From: Lachnoclostridium sp. UBA5725
GTDB lineage: Bacteria; Bacillota; Clostridia; Lachnospirales; Lachnospiraceae
Length of the DNA stretch: 64,000 nt
NCBI GenBank assembly: GCA_002419585.1
Contig: DIGJ01000009.1
Location: 1 to 64,000, forward strand
Reading direction: 5' to 3'
Below the pieces are notes generated by a model. The model was given only the letters and a program-made list of their open reading frames with translations. It had not been told where the DNA came from and did no database searches. Shown piece by piece: positions 1-8,209 of the stretch (within the stretch, counting starts at the first letter, position 1; each line of letters starts with the position of its first letter). The translations under genes and the position numbers were made by a program.

Positions 1-50
1 ATAAGAGTAAAAATTGGGAAAATGAAGCCATTTTTACTCTTATTTTTTTA
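1..50 (+). terminator. Rho-independent terminator of an upstream gene
   Basis: A perfect 14-bp stem (1-14 with 30-43) is followed directly by a run of seven T. It presumably ends a plus-strand gene lying before the window. Confidence 0.8.
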
Positions 51-238
51 TTAGGGATAATTATCTTTGCTGAGAGCAATAAATCAGTAGTTTTTCAGCA
101 CCCTTATTTAAGGTCTATTGTGATTAATTACTTCTATCATTACATTTATAATATTTAGAAATTATCAAATGAACTGCTTTTGACTTTTTACTCCATTCCT
201 CCCCATTCTGCATTTACCTTTACAACGCACTTGAAACC
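51..238. other. AT-rich intergenic stretch, nothing recognised
   Basis: I see no ORF with a ribosome site, no strong hairpin and no clear promoter between the upstream terminator and the first nested palindromic element. Confidence 0.5.
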
Positions 239-520
239 CAGCGAGTCCCTATTTCGTAACCAGACATGAAAGGCTGAGCTCATAATCTATCGTCCAATTT
301 ACACGGCTTCGATGCGGGGCTTTTATATCATTGAGCATATGGAACGTAAACTCTATCAAGAATTGGCTCCCTTTGAGCCAATTCTTGATTGCCCAGAGGT
401 TACGTGGAATGTTTATGCGACTGATATAAAAGCCCCGCATCGAAGCCGTGTAAATTGTCAAAAGCCCAAACTGCTAAGCCTTTCTTGGCGTCCGTCCCCT
501 ACAAAAACTCGCGTCCGTCC
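239..520 (+). repeat. Nested palindromic element, copy 1
   Basis: A long foldback. The main stem is a perfect 35-bp inverted repeat (296-330 with 422-456). Inside it are a shorter stem (344-354 with 395-405, one mismatch) and a perfect 15-bp apical hairpin (355-369 with 375-389, loop CCTTT). Outside it, AAAGGCTGAGC-like and GCTAAGCCTTT-like flanks pair, and GCGAGT (241-246) pairs with ACTCGC (507-512). It begins CAGCG and ends CGCGTCCGTCC, as the other two copies nearly do. No transposase or reverse transcriptase is attached. ORFs overlapping it are products of the palindrome and have no ribosome site. Confidence 0.85.
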
Positions 521-546
521 TTCATTCTTTAAATCAGAATCTAATC

Positions 547-575
547 TTTACTTTAGGATAAAAATTTCGTATAAT
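547..575 (+). promoter_or_regulatory. Sigma-A promoter for the 51-residue small gene
   Basis: The -35 box TTTACT (547-552) and a consensus -10 box TATAAT (570-575) are separated by 17 bp. They lie 40 bp before the small ORF and just beyond palindromic element 1. Confidence 0.7.
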
Positions 576-617
576 AAATTCAAGTTTATTAGTTTTCGAG
601 TATAGGGAGGACAAATT

Positions 618-773
618 ATGGAGAAGTTATTTAGTGACGACGATTTGGCTGATTTATTGGCAGAACTGGATACTGAAAATAACAAGATTCCGATTGAAAA
701 TGATCCAGAGATGGAAGCAGCGCAAAGAAGATATACCGAAATTATTCGGAAACATAAGGATGATGATAAGTAG
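618..773 (+). CDS. Small acidic protein of 51 residues, unknown function
   Basis: A short ORF begins with ATG six bases after a strong ribosome site (AGGGAGGA, 604-611) and behind a good promoter. The product is highly charged, starting MEKLFSDDDLADLLAEL and ending in a lysine/aspartate-rich tail, with no cysteine, signal peptide or membrane segment; an amphipathic helix is likely. I do not recognise the family. It is followed by the metG T-box promoter without an obvious terminator. Its reality rests on the promoter, ribosome site and codon pattern; homologues in related genomes would settle it. Confidence 0.6.
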   Translation: MEKLFSDDDLADLLAELDTENNKIPIENDPEMEAAQRRYTEIIRKHKDDDK

Positions 774-788
774 GAAATTGGAAATTTC

Positions 789-817
789 TTGACAAATTCG
801 TATTCTACGAATAAACT
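789..817 (+). promoter_or_regulatory. Promoter of the metG T-box leader
   Basis: A consensus -35 TTGACA (789-794) and -10 TAAACT (812-817) are 17 bp apart, immediately before the T-box leader. Confidence 0.7.
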
Positions 818-849
818 AGTGCGTATACATTCCATGTATTGGATATATG

Positions 850-1127
850 TGGATTCAGAATATTAAAAATGCATCGAAAAGAAGAGTAGTCTGATAGGTT
901 ACATTACAGAGAATCCTGGTAGCTGAGAAGGGATATGGAGAATACAGATGAAGATGGTCTTGGAGCAGAGTAGCTGAGGTATTATATAAGCTTAGGTTAC
1001 AACGGTAGCACCCGTTATCATGCAGACTGTGTGTGCAGTCATGGAGGCTTTTGTCGTAAGGCAAAGCAAATTAAAGTGGTACCACGAGATTAAAACTCGT
1101 CTTTAAGTGATTAAAGACGAGTTTTTT
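850..1127 (+). ncRNA. T-box leader controlling metG
   Basis: The leader shows T-box landmarks in order: an AGAGA box (908-912) followed by GCTGAGAAGG (922-931) in stem I, the antiterminator T-box sequence AAAGTGGTACCACG (1073-1086), and a terminator with a 13-bp stem (1094-1106 with 1111-1123) and six T. Uncharged tRNA would pair with the T-box and favour read-through into metG. Position before methionyl-tRNA synthetase predicts a methionine (AUG) specifier. ATG triplets occur in the stem I region near 948-955, but I could not place the specifier loop with confidence. Confidence 0.9.
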
Positions 1128-1207
1128 GTATGTGAGTAGCGTTAACGTGTCATTCTATGAGCACGAAAGGAGCATCACAATACGAACCAAACTGAAAGGA
1201 GATTATT

Positions 1208-3172
1208 ATGGAAAAGAAAACGTATTATTTAACAACGGCCATTGCTTATACTTCAGGAAAACCACATATTGGAAACACTTATGAGGCAGTACTTGCAGAC
1301 AGTATTGTAAGATTTAAACGATATCAAGGATATGATGTTCGTTTTCAGACGGGAACCGACGAACATGGACAAAAGATTGAATTAAAGGCAGCAGAAGCAG
1401 GAATTACTCCAAAGGAATTCGTGGATAATGTAGCAGGAGAAATCAAAAGCATATGGGATTTAATGAATACCTCCTATGATCATTTCATTCGTACAACCGA
1501 TGAGTCTCATGAAAAAGAAGTGCAGAAAATTTTTCGCAAATTGTATGAAAAAGGTGATATTTATAAAGGACATTATGAAGGAATGTACTGTACTCCTTGC
1601 GAGTCCTTCTTTACTGCATCTCAGCTTGTGGATGGGAAATGCCCTGACTGTGGAAGAGAATGTCAGCCTGCAAAAGAAGAAGCTTATTTCTTAAAACTAA
1701 GTAAGTATACGGATCGCTTAATTGAGCATATTAATACACACCCAGAATTTATTCAGCCAGAATCCAGAAAAAATGAAATGATGAACAACTTCCTCTTACC
1801 AGGGCTTCAGGATCTGTGTGTTTCCAGAACTAGTTTTAAATGGGGAATACCGGTAGACTTTGATGATAAGCATGTTGTATATGTATGGCTGGATGCGCTT
1901 AGTAACTACATTACTGGATTAGGTTTTGATGTAGATGGAAATCATGGTGATCTCTATAAAAATTACTGGCCAGCTGATTTACACCTGATTGGAAAAGATA
2001 TTCTACGATTCCATACCATTTATTGGCCGATTATGTTAATGGCACTCGATATTCCATTACCAAAACAGATATTTGGTCATCCATGGTTACTGCAAGGTGA
2101 TGGAAAGATGAGTAAATCAAAGGGCAATGTACTTTATGCAGATGATCTCGTTTCTATTTTCGGAGTAGATGCCGTACGTTATTTTGTACTACATGAGATG
2201 CCATTTGAGAATGATGGTGTCATTACTTGGGAACTTATGGTAGAGCGTATGAATTCTGATCTTGCGAACACTTTAGGGAATCTAGTAAATCGTACTATTT
2301 CTATGTCAAATAAATACTTTGATGGTATTGTAAATAATGGAAATGTAAAAGAAGCGGTGGATGAGGAACTAATCCAGTTGACATTGGAAACACCAAAAAA
2401 GGTAGAAGAAAAAATGGAAAAACTCCGTATTTCCGATGCCATTTCTGAGATTTTTACTCTATTCAAACGTTGTAATAAATATATTGACGAAACGATGCCT
2501 TGGGCACTTGCAAAAGAAGAAGAAAAGAAAGCACGTTTAGAAACTGTACTATATAATTTGGTAGAAAGTATCAGTGTGGGAGCTAGTTTGCTGGAAAGCT
2601 TTATGCCAGAAACCTCTGCAAAGATTTTGACACAAATTAATGATACAAAGAGAGAGTTAACTACTATGGATGCATACGGAAAATATGTATCGGGTACTAA
2701 AGTAGTGGAAAAACCAGAGATTTTATTTGCGAGACTTGATATGGAAGAAGTCCTAAAACAAGTAGAAGAAGTGAAAGCGAAACAAACAAATAGTAGCAAT
2801 GAGGTAGAGCAGGTAATGGAACCAGGTATCGATATTGAAGCAAAGGCTGAAATTGAATACGATGATTTTATGAAAATGCAGTTTCAGGTAGGCGAAATTC
2901 TTGCATGTGAGGAAGTTCCAAAGTCTAAGAAGCTATTATGCTCTAAGGTACGCGTTGGAACTGAAATAAAGCAAATTGTTTCAGGTATCAAACAGTACTA
3001 TAGTGCAAAAGAAATGGTTGGAAAAAAGGTGATGGTATTAGTAAACCTAAAACCTGCCAAATTGGCAGGAGTTTTATCCGAAGGTATGCTTTTATGCGCA
3101 GAGGATGCAAATGGTAATTTAGCACTTATGACACCAGAAAAATCAATGCCCGCAGGAGCAGAAATTTGCTAG
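1208..3172 (+). CDS. metG: Methionyl-tRNA synthetase
   Basis: Charges tRNA-Met with methionine in the cytoplasm. The 654-residue product has the class I signatures HIGN (20-23) and KMSKS (300-304) and a zinc knuckle with Cys128, Cys131, Cys145 and Cys148. The C-terminal part from about residue 545 (DFMKMQFQVGEIL onward) is the EMAP/Trbp-like tRNA-binding domain found in the long, dimeric MetG form. ATG lies just after AAAGGAG. Expression is set by the T-box leader just upstream, and a hairpin terminator follows. Length and motifs are normal for Firmicutes. Confidence 0.98.
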   Translation: MEKKTYYLTTAIAYTSGKPHIGNTYEAVLADSIVRFKRYQGYDVRFQTGTDEHGQKIELKAAEAGITPKEFVDNVAGEIKSIWDLMNTSYDHFIRTTDESHEKEVQKIFRKLYEKGDIYKGHYEGMYCTPCESFFTASQLVDGKCPDCGRECQPAKEEAYFLKLSKYTDRLIEHINTHPEFIQPESRKNEMMNNFLLPGLQDLCVSRTSFKWGIPVDFDDKHVVYVWLDALSNYITGLGFDVDGNHGDLYKNYWPADLHLIGKDILRFHTIYWPIMLMALDIPLPKQIFGHPWLLQGDGKMSKSKGNVLYADDLVSIFGVDAVRYFVLHEMPFENDGVITWELMVERMNSDLANTLGNLVNRTISMSNKYFDGIVNNGNVKEAVDEELIQLTLETPKKVEEKMEKLRISDAISEIFTLFKRCNKYIDETMPWALAKEEEKKARLETVLYNLVESISVGASLLESFMPETSAKILTQINDTKRELTTMDAYGKYVSGTKVVEKPEILFARLDMEEVLKQVEEVKAKQTNSSNEVEQVMEPGIDIEAKAEIEYDDFMKMQFQVGEILACEEVPKSKKLLCSKVRVGTEIKQIVSGIKQYYSAKEMVGKKVMVLVNLKPAKLAGVLSEGMLLCAEDANGNLALMTPEKSMPAGAEIC

Positions 3173-3182
3173 TGTAACGTAG

Positions 3183-3242
3183 AACTTTCCTCTATTCTGA
3201 CTGTGTCATTTGTGATGCAGTTAGGGTAGACGAAAGTTTTTT
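3183..3242 (+). terminator. Terminator after metG
   Basis: A long imperfect inverted repeat with arms beginning AACTTTC and ending GAAAGTT is followed by a T run. It separates metG from tatD. Confidence 0.65.
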
Positions 3243-3267
3243 CTTTAAGACAGGAAGGAAAAGACAA

Positions 3268-4038
3268 ATGATTTTTGAAAGTCATGCACATTATGAAGAT
3301 AAAGCATTTGAAGAGGATAGGGAAAGCTTGCTAGAAGGCTTTGCGGCAAATGGGATTGGCATGGTAGTCAATGTTAGCTCCAGTTTGGAAACTATTGAAA
3401 AGACGATTGATCTAATAAAAAAGTATCCCTTTATGTATGGAGCGGTTGGTGTGCATCCAGAGGAATGTGCCGCTTTGAATAAAGAGAACTTTGATTATAT
3501 TCGTAAAATGACATTAAATGAAAAGGTAGTCGCGGTTGGTGAAATCGGACTTGACTACTACTGGGATGAACCAGAGCGTGAGATTCAAAAGAAATGGTTT
3601 GAAGCACAGATTGAATTGGCAAGAGAAGTGAATCTGCCAATGATCATTCATAGCAGGGATGCAGCCAAGGATACGTTAGATTTTATGAAGGCACACAAGA
3701 GCGAAGAAATCGGAGGTGTTATACATTGTTTTTCTTACGGAAATGAGATGGCAAAGGAGTTTCTTGATATGGGATTTTACCTTGGGGTAGGCGGTGTTGT
3801 TACATTTAATAATGCAAAAAAATTGAAAGAGGTTGTGGAATTTGCACCAATTGACCGTATTTTAATTGAAACGGATTGCCCATACCTGTCACCAGTGCCA
3901 AACCGAGGAAAGAGAAACTCCTCCCTTAATTTATCCTATGTTGTTGAGGAGATTGCAAAAATCAAAGGTTTGGATTATGATGAGGTAGTAGCAATCACCG
4001 AGAACAACGCAAAAACGATGTATAAGATAAATATTTAA
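3268..4038 (+). CDS. tatD: TatD-family metal-dependent DNase (YabD-like)
   Basis: A TIM-barrel metal-dependent hydrolase of 256 residues. All expected ligands are visible: HxH at His6/His8, Glu92 in GEIGLDYYW, His128, His153 and Asp203 in ETDCPYLSP. Family members are 3'-5' exonucleases or D-tyrosyl-tRNA/DNA hydrolases; the exact substrate here is unknown. The ATG follows AGGAAGG. It stands 17 bp before rsmA and is probably cotranscribed with it, the classical Firmicutes neighbourhood, although the rnmV gene that often lies between them is absent. Confidence 0.92.
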   Translation: MIFESHAHYEDKAFEEDRESLLEGFAANGIGMVVNVSSSLETIEKTIDLIKKYPFMYGAVGVHPEECAALNKENFDYIRKMTLNEKVVAVGEIGLDYYWDEPEREIQKKWFEAQIELAREVNLPMIIHSRDAAKDTLDFMKAHKSEEIGGVIHCFSYGNEMAKEFLDMGFYLGVGGVVTFNNAKKLKEVVEFAPIDRILIETDCPYLSPVPNRGKRNSSLNLSYVVEEIAKIKGLDYDEVVAITENNAKTMYKINI

Positions 4039-4055
4039 AAGATAAGAGGTGGAAA

Positions 4056-4922
4056 ATGGCAAACTTAGGAATACCACAGAATACCATTGCAATATTACAA
4101 AAGTATAATTTTAATTTCCAGAAGAAGTTTGGTCAAAATTTCTTAATTGATACCCATGTACTCGATAAAATTATCGATGCTGCAAAGATAACCAAAGAGG
4201 ATTTTGTTTTGGAAATTGGACCAGGTATTGGAACGATGACACAGTACCTGTGTGAAAATGCAAGAGAAGTGGTAGCAGTTGAGATTGATAAAAAATTAAT
4301 ACCAATCCTGGAAGACACATTATCCGAATATGATAATGTTACTGTTTTAAATGAAGATATTTTAAAGCTTGATATCAATAAACTGGCAGAAGAAAAAAAT
4401 GGCGGAAAACCAATCAAAGTGGTTGCAAATCTGCCTTATTATATTACGACACCTATCATTATGGGATTGTTTGAAAGTAATGTTCCACTTGACAGCATCA
4501 CGATCATGGTACAAAAAGAAGTTGCTGATCGTATGCAGGTGGGGCCAGGAACAAAGGATTATGGAGCACTTTCACTTGCAGTGCAGTATTATGCAAAACC
4601 AGAGATTGCAGCCAATGTGCCGCCAAACTGTTTTATGCCAAGACCAAATGTAGGATCTGCCGTGATTACATTAAAACGCTATGAAAAACCACCTGTTGAA
4701 GTAGAGAATGTGAAACTTATGTTTCGTATCATTCGTGCTTCTTTCAATCAAAGAAGAAAGACGCTTGTGAATGGACTGAATAATTCTCCTGAAATATCAC
4801 TTCCAAAAGAAGTGATTGCAGAAGCGATTGAGAAATTAGGCGTATTACCTTCGATTCGCGGGGAAGCATTGACATTGGAACAATTTGCGAGACTGAGTAA
4901 TTTAATACAAATGAGGCAATAG
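4056..4922 (+). CDS. rsmA: 16S rRNA dimethyladenosine transferase
   Basis: Dimethylates two adjacent adenines at the 3' end of 16S rRNA (KsgA activity) during small-subunit maturation. The 288-residue sequence has the SAM-binding motif EIGPGIGT (53-60) and the catalytic NLPYY motif (125-129), followed by the family's helical C-terminal domain. The GAGGTGG ribosome site decides the ATG. It is second in the tatD-rsmA-PBP group, with only three bases before the next gene. Confidence 0.97.
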   Translation: MANLGIPQNTIAILQKYNFNFQKKFGQNFLIDTHVLDKIIDAAKITKEDFVLEIGPGIGTMTQYLCENAREVVAVEIDKKLIPILEDTLSEYDNVTVLNEDILKLDINKLAEEKNGGKPIKVVANLPYYITTPIIMGLFESNVPLDSITIMVQKEVADRMQVGPGTKDYGALSLAVQYYAKPEIAANVPPNCFMPRPNVGSAVITLKRYEKPPVEVENVKLMFRIIRASFNQRRKTLVNGLNNSPEISLPKEVIAEAIEKLGVLPSIRGEALTLEQFARLSNLIQMRQ

Positions 4923-4925
4923 AAA

Positions 4926-7211
4926 ATGGCGAAGAAGAAAAAGAAGAAATCAAAAAAAATGACACCGGGCAGGAAGCGGATTCGGTTCATTTTTCAGTTA
5001 TTATTTTTGTTATTATTACTAACCATATTAGTGACAGGAATTTTCCTATATATGAAATACGGAAAAACTGTGTTCGCCTTGCATGATGAAGCAAATGCGT
5101 TGGTGCGACAGTCAACGACGGAGACATTCCGTCAATCGGAAACGAGTGAAGTTTACGATACCAATGGCAAATTAATTACGACATTAAAAGGAACAAAAGA
5201 TACGTACTATCTCGAATATGACAAGATTCCTGACATGGCAACACAGGCTATGATTTCGATTGAGGATAAAAAATTCCTAACGCATAATGGAATCGATATC
5301 AAAGGTATTATTCGTGCCGCTAAGGCGTATGTGGACAATCATGGAGAAATTACGCAGGGGGCCAGTACTATTACCCAGCAGTTGAGTCGTAATATTTTTC
5401 TAACTCATGAGGTGAGTTGGCAGCGTAAAGTTAAGGAAATCTTTATTGCTTTGGCAATGGAAAAGAAATACTCCAAAGAACAAATCATGGAATTTTATAT
5501 GAATAATATATACTTTGGAAATGGTTATTATGGAATTCAGGCCGCCAGTAAAGGGTATTTTAGCAAGGATGTGAATGAGTTATCCTTAGCGCAGATTACA
5601 TACCTTTGTGCCATACCAAACAATCCAACTCTTTATGATCCATTGGAGAACAGCGATAATACCATCAAACGAAAGAACCGAATTCTAAAACAAATGAATA
5701 AAGATGGTGCAATTGGTGATGAAGAGTATCGAGAAGCGGTTAACGAGGAAATTACATTAAAAGTTACCAAGAATAAAAAGCAAAATTATATTGAAACCTA
5801 TGTGTACAATTGTGCAATTCGTGCACTTATGAAGAATCAAGGATTTAATTTTCGATATACGTTTAATTCGGATGAAGAAAAAGAACGCTATCAAGAGCGC
5901 TATGACGATGTATATTCAATGTGCCAGCAATCATTATATAGTGCTGGATACCGGATTTACACTTCGATTGATACAAAGAAACAAAAGCAATTGCAAAAAT
6001 CAGTCGATGAGGTTCTAGCAGACTTTACAAGTAAAAATAAAGATGGAATTTATGAGTTGCAAGGAGCTGCGACCTGTATTGATAACAATAATGGTAGAGT
6101 AGTTGCTATTGTTGGAGGAAGAGGGCAAAATACGGTTGGATATACACTGAATCGTGCATATCAAAGTTTTCGTCAGCCAGGAAGCTCGATAAAGCCTTTG
6201 ATTGTATATACACCATCGTTTGAGCGCAATTATACACCCGATAGTATCGTTGTTGACGAAAAAACAAAAGATGGACCAAAGAACTCGAATGGAGCCTATG
6301 CTGGTAAGATTACCGTGCGTACTGCCGTAGAACAATCGAAAAACTCCATAGCATGGAAATTATTTGCAGAATTAACTCCGGAAGTGGGGTTACAATATTT
6401 GTTAAATATGAACTTTGCAAAAATATCGAAAAACGATTATTATCCGTCGGCTTCACTTGGTGGATTAACGAATGGTGTTAGCAGTGTGGAGATGGCTTCT
6501 GCGTTTGCAACACTTGAAAATGAAGGTGTATTTCGAGAACCAACGTGCATTGTTTCCATACTTGATTCAAAGGGAAATGAAGTGGTTAGTGATATACAAG
6601 ATACCAAGGTGATTTACGATGCCAATGCAGCACGTACGATGACTGATGTTATGAAAGGGGTATTTACAAGAGGAACTGCCAGAGGGCTTTCTCTTACCAA
6701 CATGGCCTGTGCTGGAAAAACTGGAACGACCGATGATAAAAAAGACGGTTGGTTTGTTGGATATACTCCTTATTACACAACAAGTGTATGGGTTGGTTAT
6801 GATATTCCAAAACAGCTCGATTCTCTTGCCGGCGCTACATATCCGGGAAATATTTGGAAGACATATATGCAACAGATTCATGAAGGATTAGAAAATATTG
6901 GATTTGTAAGCTATACAAAAACGGCAGATACTACGGTAAAGGAGGAAGCAGCAGATGAAGAAAAAGCGAATGAAGACATTCAGAAAGAAGCCCCTGTCGA
7001 AACCGGTGAGGATGAAAATATACTCGATTTGGATGCGCCGCTTGAAGGAGAGGAAGACACGACGCAAGATCCAGAAGCTGATTCACAAGATACAGAAGGG
7101 GAATACGACTATTCAGACGATACGCAAGATGAAGAAACTGCGCAAGGGGATGAAGAAGTAACTGTTCCATCCGACGAAGATACCGTTGCAACACCAACAC
7201 CAACTGAGTAA
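4926..7211 (+). CDS. Class A penicillin-binding protein (PBP1A type)
   Basis: A bifunctional cell-wall synthase of 761 residues: a very basic cytoplasmic N-terminus (1-20), one membrane anchor (about 21-44), a GT51 transglycosylase domain with catalytic Glu113 in SIEDKKF and the QGASTITQQ motif (144-152), then a transpeptidase domain with SxxK (Ser420, Lys423), an SKN-type motif and KTG (598-600). The last 75 or so residues are a low-complexity tail rich in Glu and Asp, ending TPTPTE, which probably lies in the wall. It follows rsmA after three bases and ends at a strong bidirectional terminator. Polymerises and cross-links peptidoglycan outside the membrane. Confidence 0.95.
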   Translation: MAKKKKKKSKKMTPGRKRIRFIFQLLFLLLLLTILVTGIFLYMKYGKTVFALHDEANALVRQSTTETFRQSETSEVYDTNGKLITTLKGTKDTYYLEYDKIPDMATQAMISIEDKKFLTHNGIDIKGIIRAAKAYVDNHGEITQGASTITQQLSRNIFLTHEVSWQRKVKEIFIALAMEKKYSKEQIMEFYMNNIYFGNGYYGIQAASKGYFSKDVNELSLAQITYLCAIPNNPTLYDPLENSDNTIKRKNRILKQMNKDGAIGDEEYREAVNEEITLKVTKNKKQNYIETYVYNCAIRALMKNQGFNFRYTFNSDEEKERYQERYDDVYSMCQQSLYSAGYRIYTSIDTKKQKQLQKSVDEVLADFTSKNKDGIYELQGAATCIDNNNGRVVAIVGGRGQNTVGYTLNRAYQSFRQPGSSIKPLIVYTPSFERNYTPDSIVVDEKTKDGPKNSNGAYAGKITVRTAVEQSKNSIAWKLFAELTPEVGLQYLLNMNFAKISKNDYYPSASLGGLTNGVSSVEMASAFATLENEGVFREPTCIVSILDSKGNEVVSDIQDTKVIYDANAARTMTDVMKGVFTRGTARGLSLTNMACAGKTGTTDDKKDGWFVGYTPYYTTSVWVGYDIPKQLDSLAGATYPGNIWKTYMQQIHEGLENIGFVSYTKTADTTVKEEAADEEKANEDIQKEAPVETGEDENILDLDAPLEGEEDTTQDPEADSQDTEGEYDYSDDTQDEETAQGDEEVTVPSDEDTVATPTPTE

Positions 7212-7220
7212 AAGTATGAA

Positions 7221-7267
7221 AAAACGGAGTAGATACAAAATTAATTTTCTTGTATCTACTCCGTTTT
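7221..7267. terminator. Bidirectional terminator between the PBP gene and mecA
   Basis: An 18-bp perfect stem (7221-7238 with 7250-7267) has A-rich and T-rich borders, so it can serve both convergent genes. Confidence 0.9.
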
Positions 7268-7274
7268 ATATTCA

Positions 7275-8048
7275 CTACATACTACCGAGAACCTGAATTG
7301 CCTTATCTTTTAAGATAAGTTCAAAATGTTCTTCAAAGTAGGAATAACTTGCATAGGTAGTTCGCTCTGCTTTGCCATATTCTGATATAATATTGCATAT
7401 TTTATTAAATTCTTCTGGTGTATGCTGTGATTTGCGAATCACTAAATAATATTTTTCAGTTGTATTGTCTTTATATATACTGTTTTGTCCATGGTAGGAC
7501 TTTGTGATATGCTCCGAAAGGCGACTAATTTCTTCTAATGATTGAAAGGAAAAGAACTTGGTTAGATTTGTCTGAGTTGATACATATTTTGGTTCGATTT
7601 CATCCGAGATTTCATCTTCACCTGAATCGGGATCCAACGTTTTATCCTCCATATCGGATTCTTCATCTAAGCCCATAATCTCATCTATTTTGTCAAAACA
7701 ATGAAGGATTTCATCTGCATAAGCAACATCTTCTTCGGCAGGAAACTCATTTATTTCTTGTTCCGGTGAAAACTTTGAAAAACGAGTATCTAATTCATCT
7801 GGATCTTCAATTTTAGTGATTACAAGAACTAAACATTCGGCAGAAACTGGAATTGCTTCAATCATCAAAGGAATATCATCGGCTTCAAAGCCAAACTGAT
7901 ACGCTGCTTGTTGCATCATATCACGAAAGAGCTCTTTTGCTTTCTCTGTTCCATAAGCAAGTTCGCTGATTCTAAGTTCCCTATCCATTAAGTCTCTCTT
8001 GCTGAGGGTACATCGAATCTGATTGTCGCTGATTTTTTCAATTTTCAT
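7275..8048 (-). CDS. mecA: MecA-family adaptor protein
   Basis: MecA proteins deliver unfolded or regulatory proteins to the ClpC ATPase for degradation by ClpCP. This 257-residue version starts MKIEKISDNQIRCTLSKRDL, the typical N-terminal recognition domain. It has a strongly acidic linker in the middle and a C-terminal ClpC-binding domain. An in-frame ATG exists 35 codons upstream, but the AAAGGATG ribosome site sits directly before the start chosen here. It faces the PBP gene and has its own promoter. The degraded targets in this organism are unknown. Confidence 0.88.
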   Translation of the reverse strand: MKIEKISDNQIRCTLSKRDLMDRELRISELAYGTEKAKELFRDMMQQAAYQFGFEADDIPLMIEAIPVSAECLVLVITKIEDPDELDTRFSKFSPEQEINEFPAEEDVAYADEILHCFDKIDEIMGLDEESDMEDKTLDPDSGEDEISDEIEPKYVSTQTNLTKFFSFQSLEEISRLSEHITKSYHGQNSIYKDNTTEKYYLVIRKSQHTPEEFNKICNIISEYGKAERTTYASYSYFEEHFELILKDKAIQVLGSM

Positions 8049-8124
8049 ATAATCACATCCTTTTCTAAATATATCGAACCATCGATATGCAATAGTATCC
8101 TTAGTGTATGCGTGATTTAAAGAA

Positions 8125-8153
8125 AGTATAAGTGATATCCAAATTAAAGTCAA
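8125..8153 (-). promoter_or_regulatory. Promoter of mecA
   Basis: Read on the minus strand: TTGACT (8153-8148), 17 bp, TATACT (8130-8125). Confidence 0.75.
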
Positions 8154-8164
8154 CTAAAAATAAA

Positions 8165-8192
8165 TTGACAAAATTTGTTAAAGAGTTATAAT
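8165..8192 (+). promoter_or_regulatory. Promoter of the kinase gene
   Basis: A consensus TTGACA (8165-8170) and TATAAT (8187-8192) are spaced 16 bp apart. The predicted transcript begins only about 10 bases before the TTG start. Confidence 0.8.
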
Positions 8193-8209
8193 ACTAATAT
8201 GAGGTGTAA

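Noticed and set aside
239..520. Retron or group II intron explanation for the nested palindromes
   Set aside because: No reverse transcriptase is encoded near any of the three copies, and no intron domain V or msr/msd features could be recognised; a trans-acting enzyme elsewhere cannot be excluded.
249..605. ORFs of 70 and 97 codons on both strands over element 1
   Set aside because: They run through the perfect palindrome, lack ribosome sites and mirror each other; they follow from the repeat structure.
2179..2799. 206-codon ORF antisense to metG
   Set aside because: Shadow of a strongly supported gene; serine-rich product typical of antisense frames in AT-rich DNA.
3431..3640. Missing rnmV gene hidden between tatD and rsmA
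   Set aside because: The gap is only 17 bp, and the antisense ORF over tatD has no relation to ribonuclease M5; the gene is simply not here.
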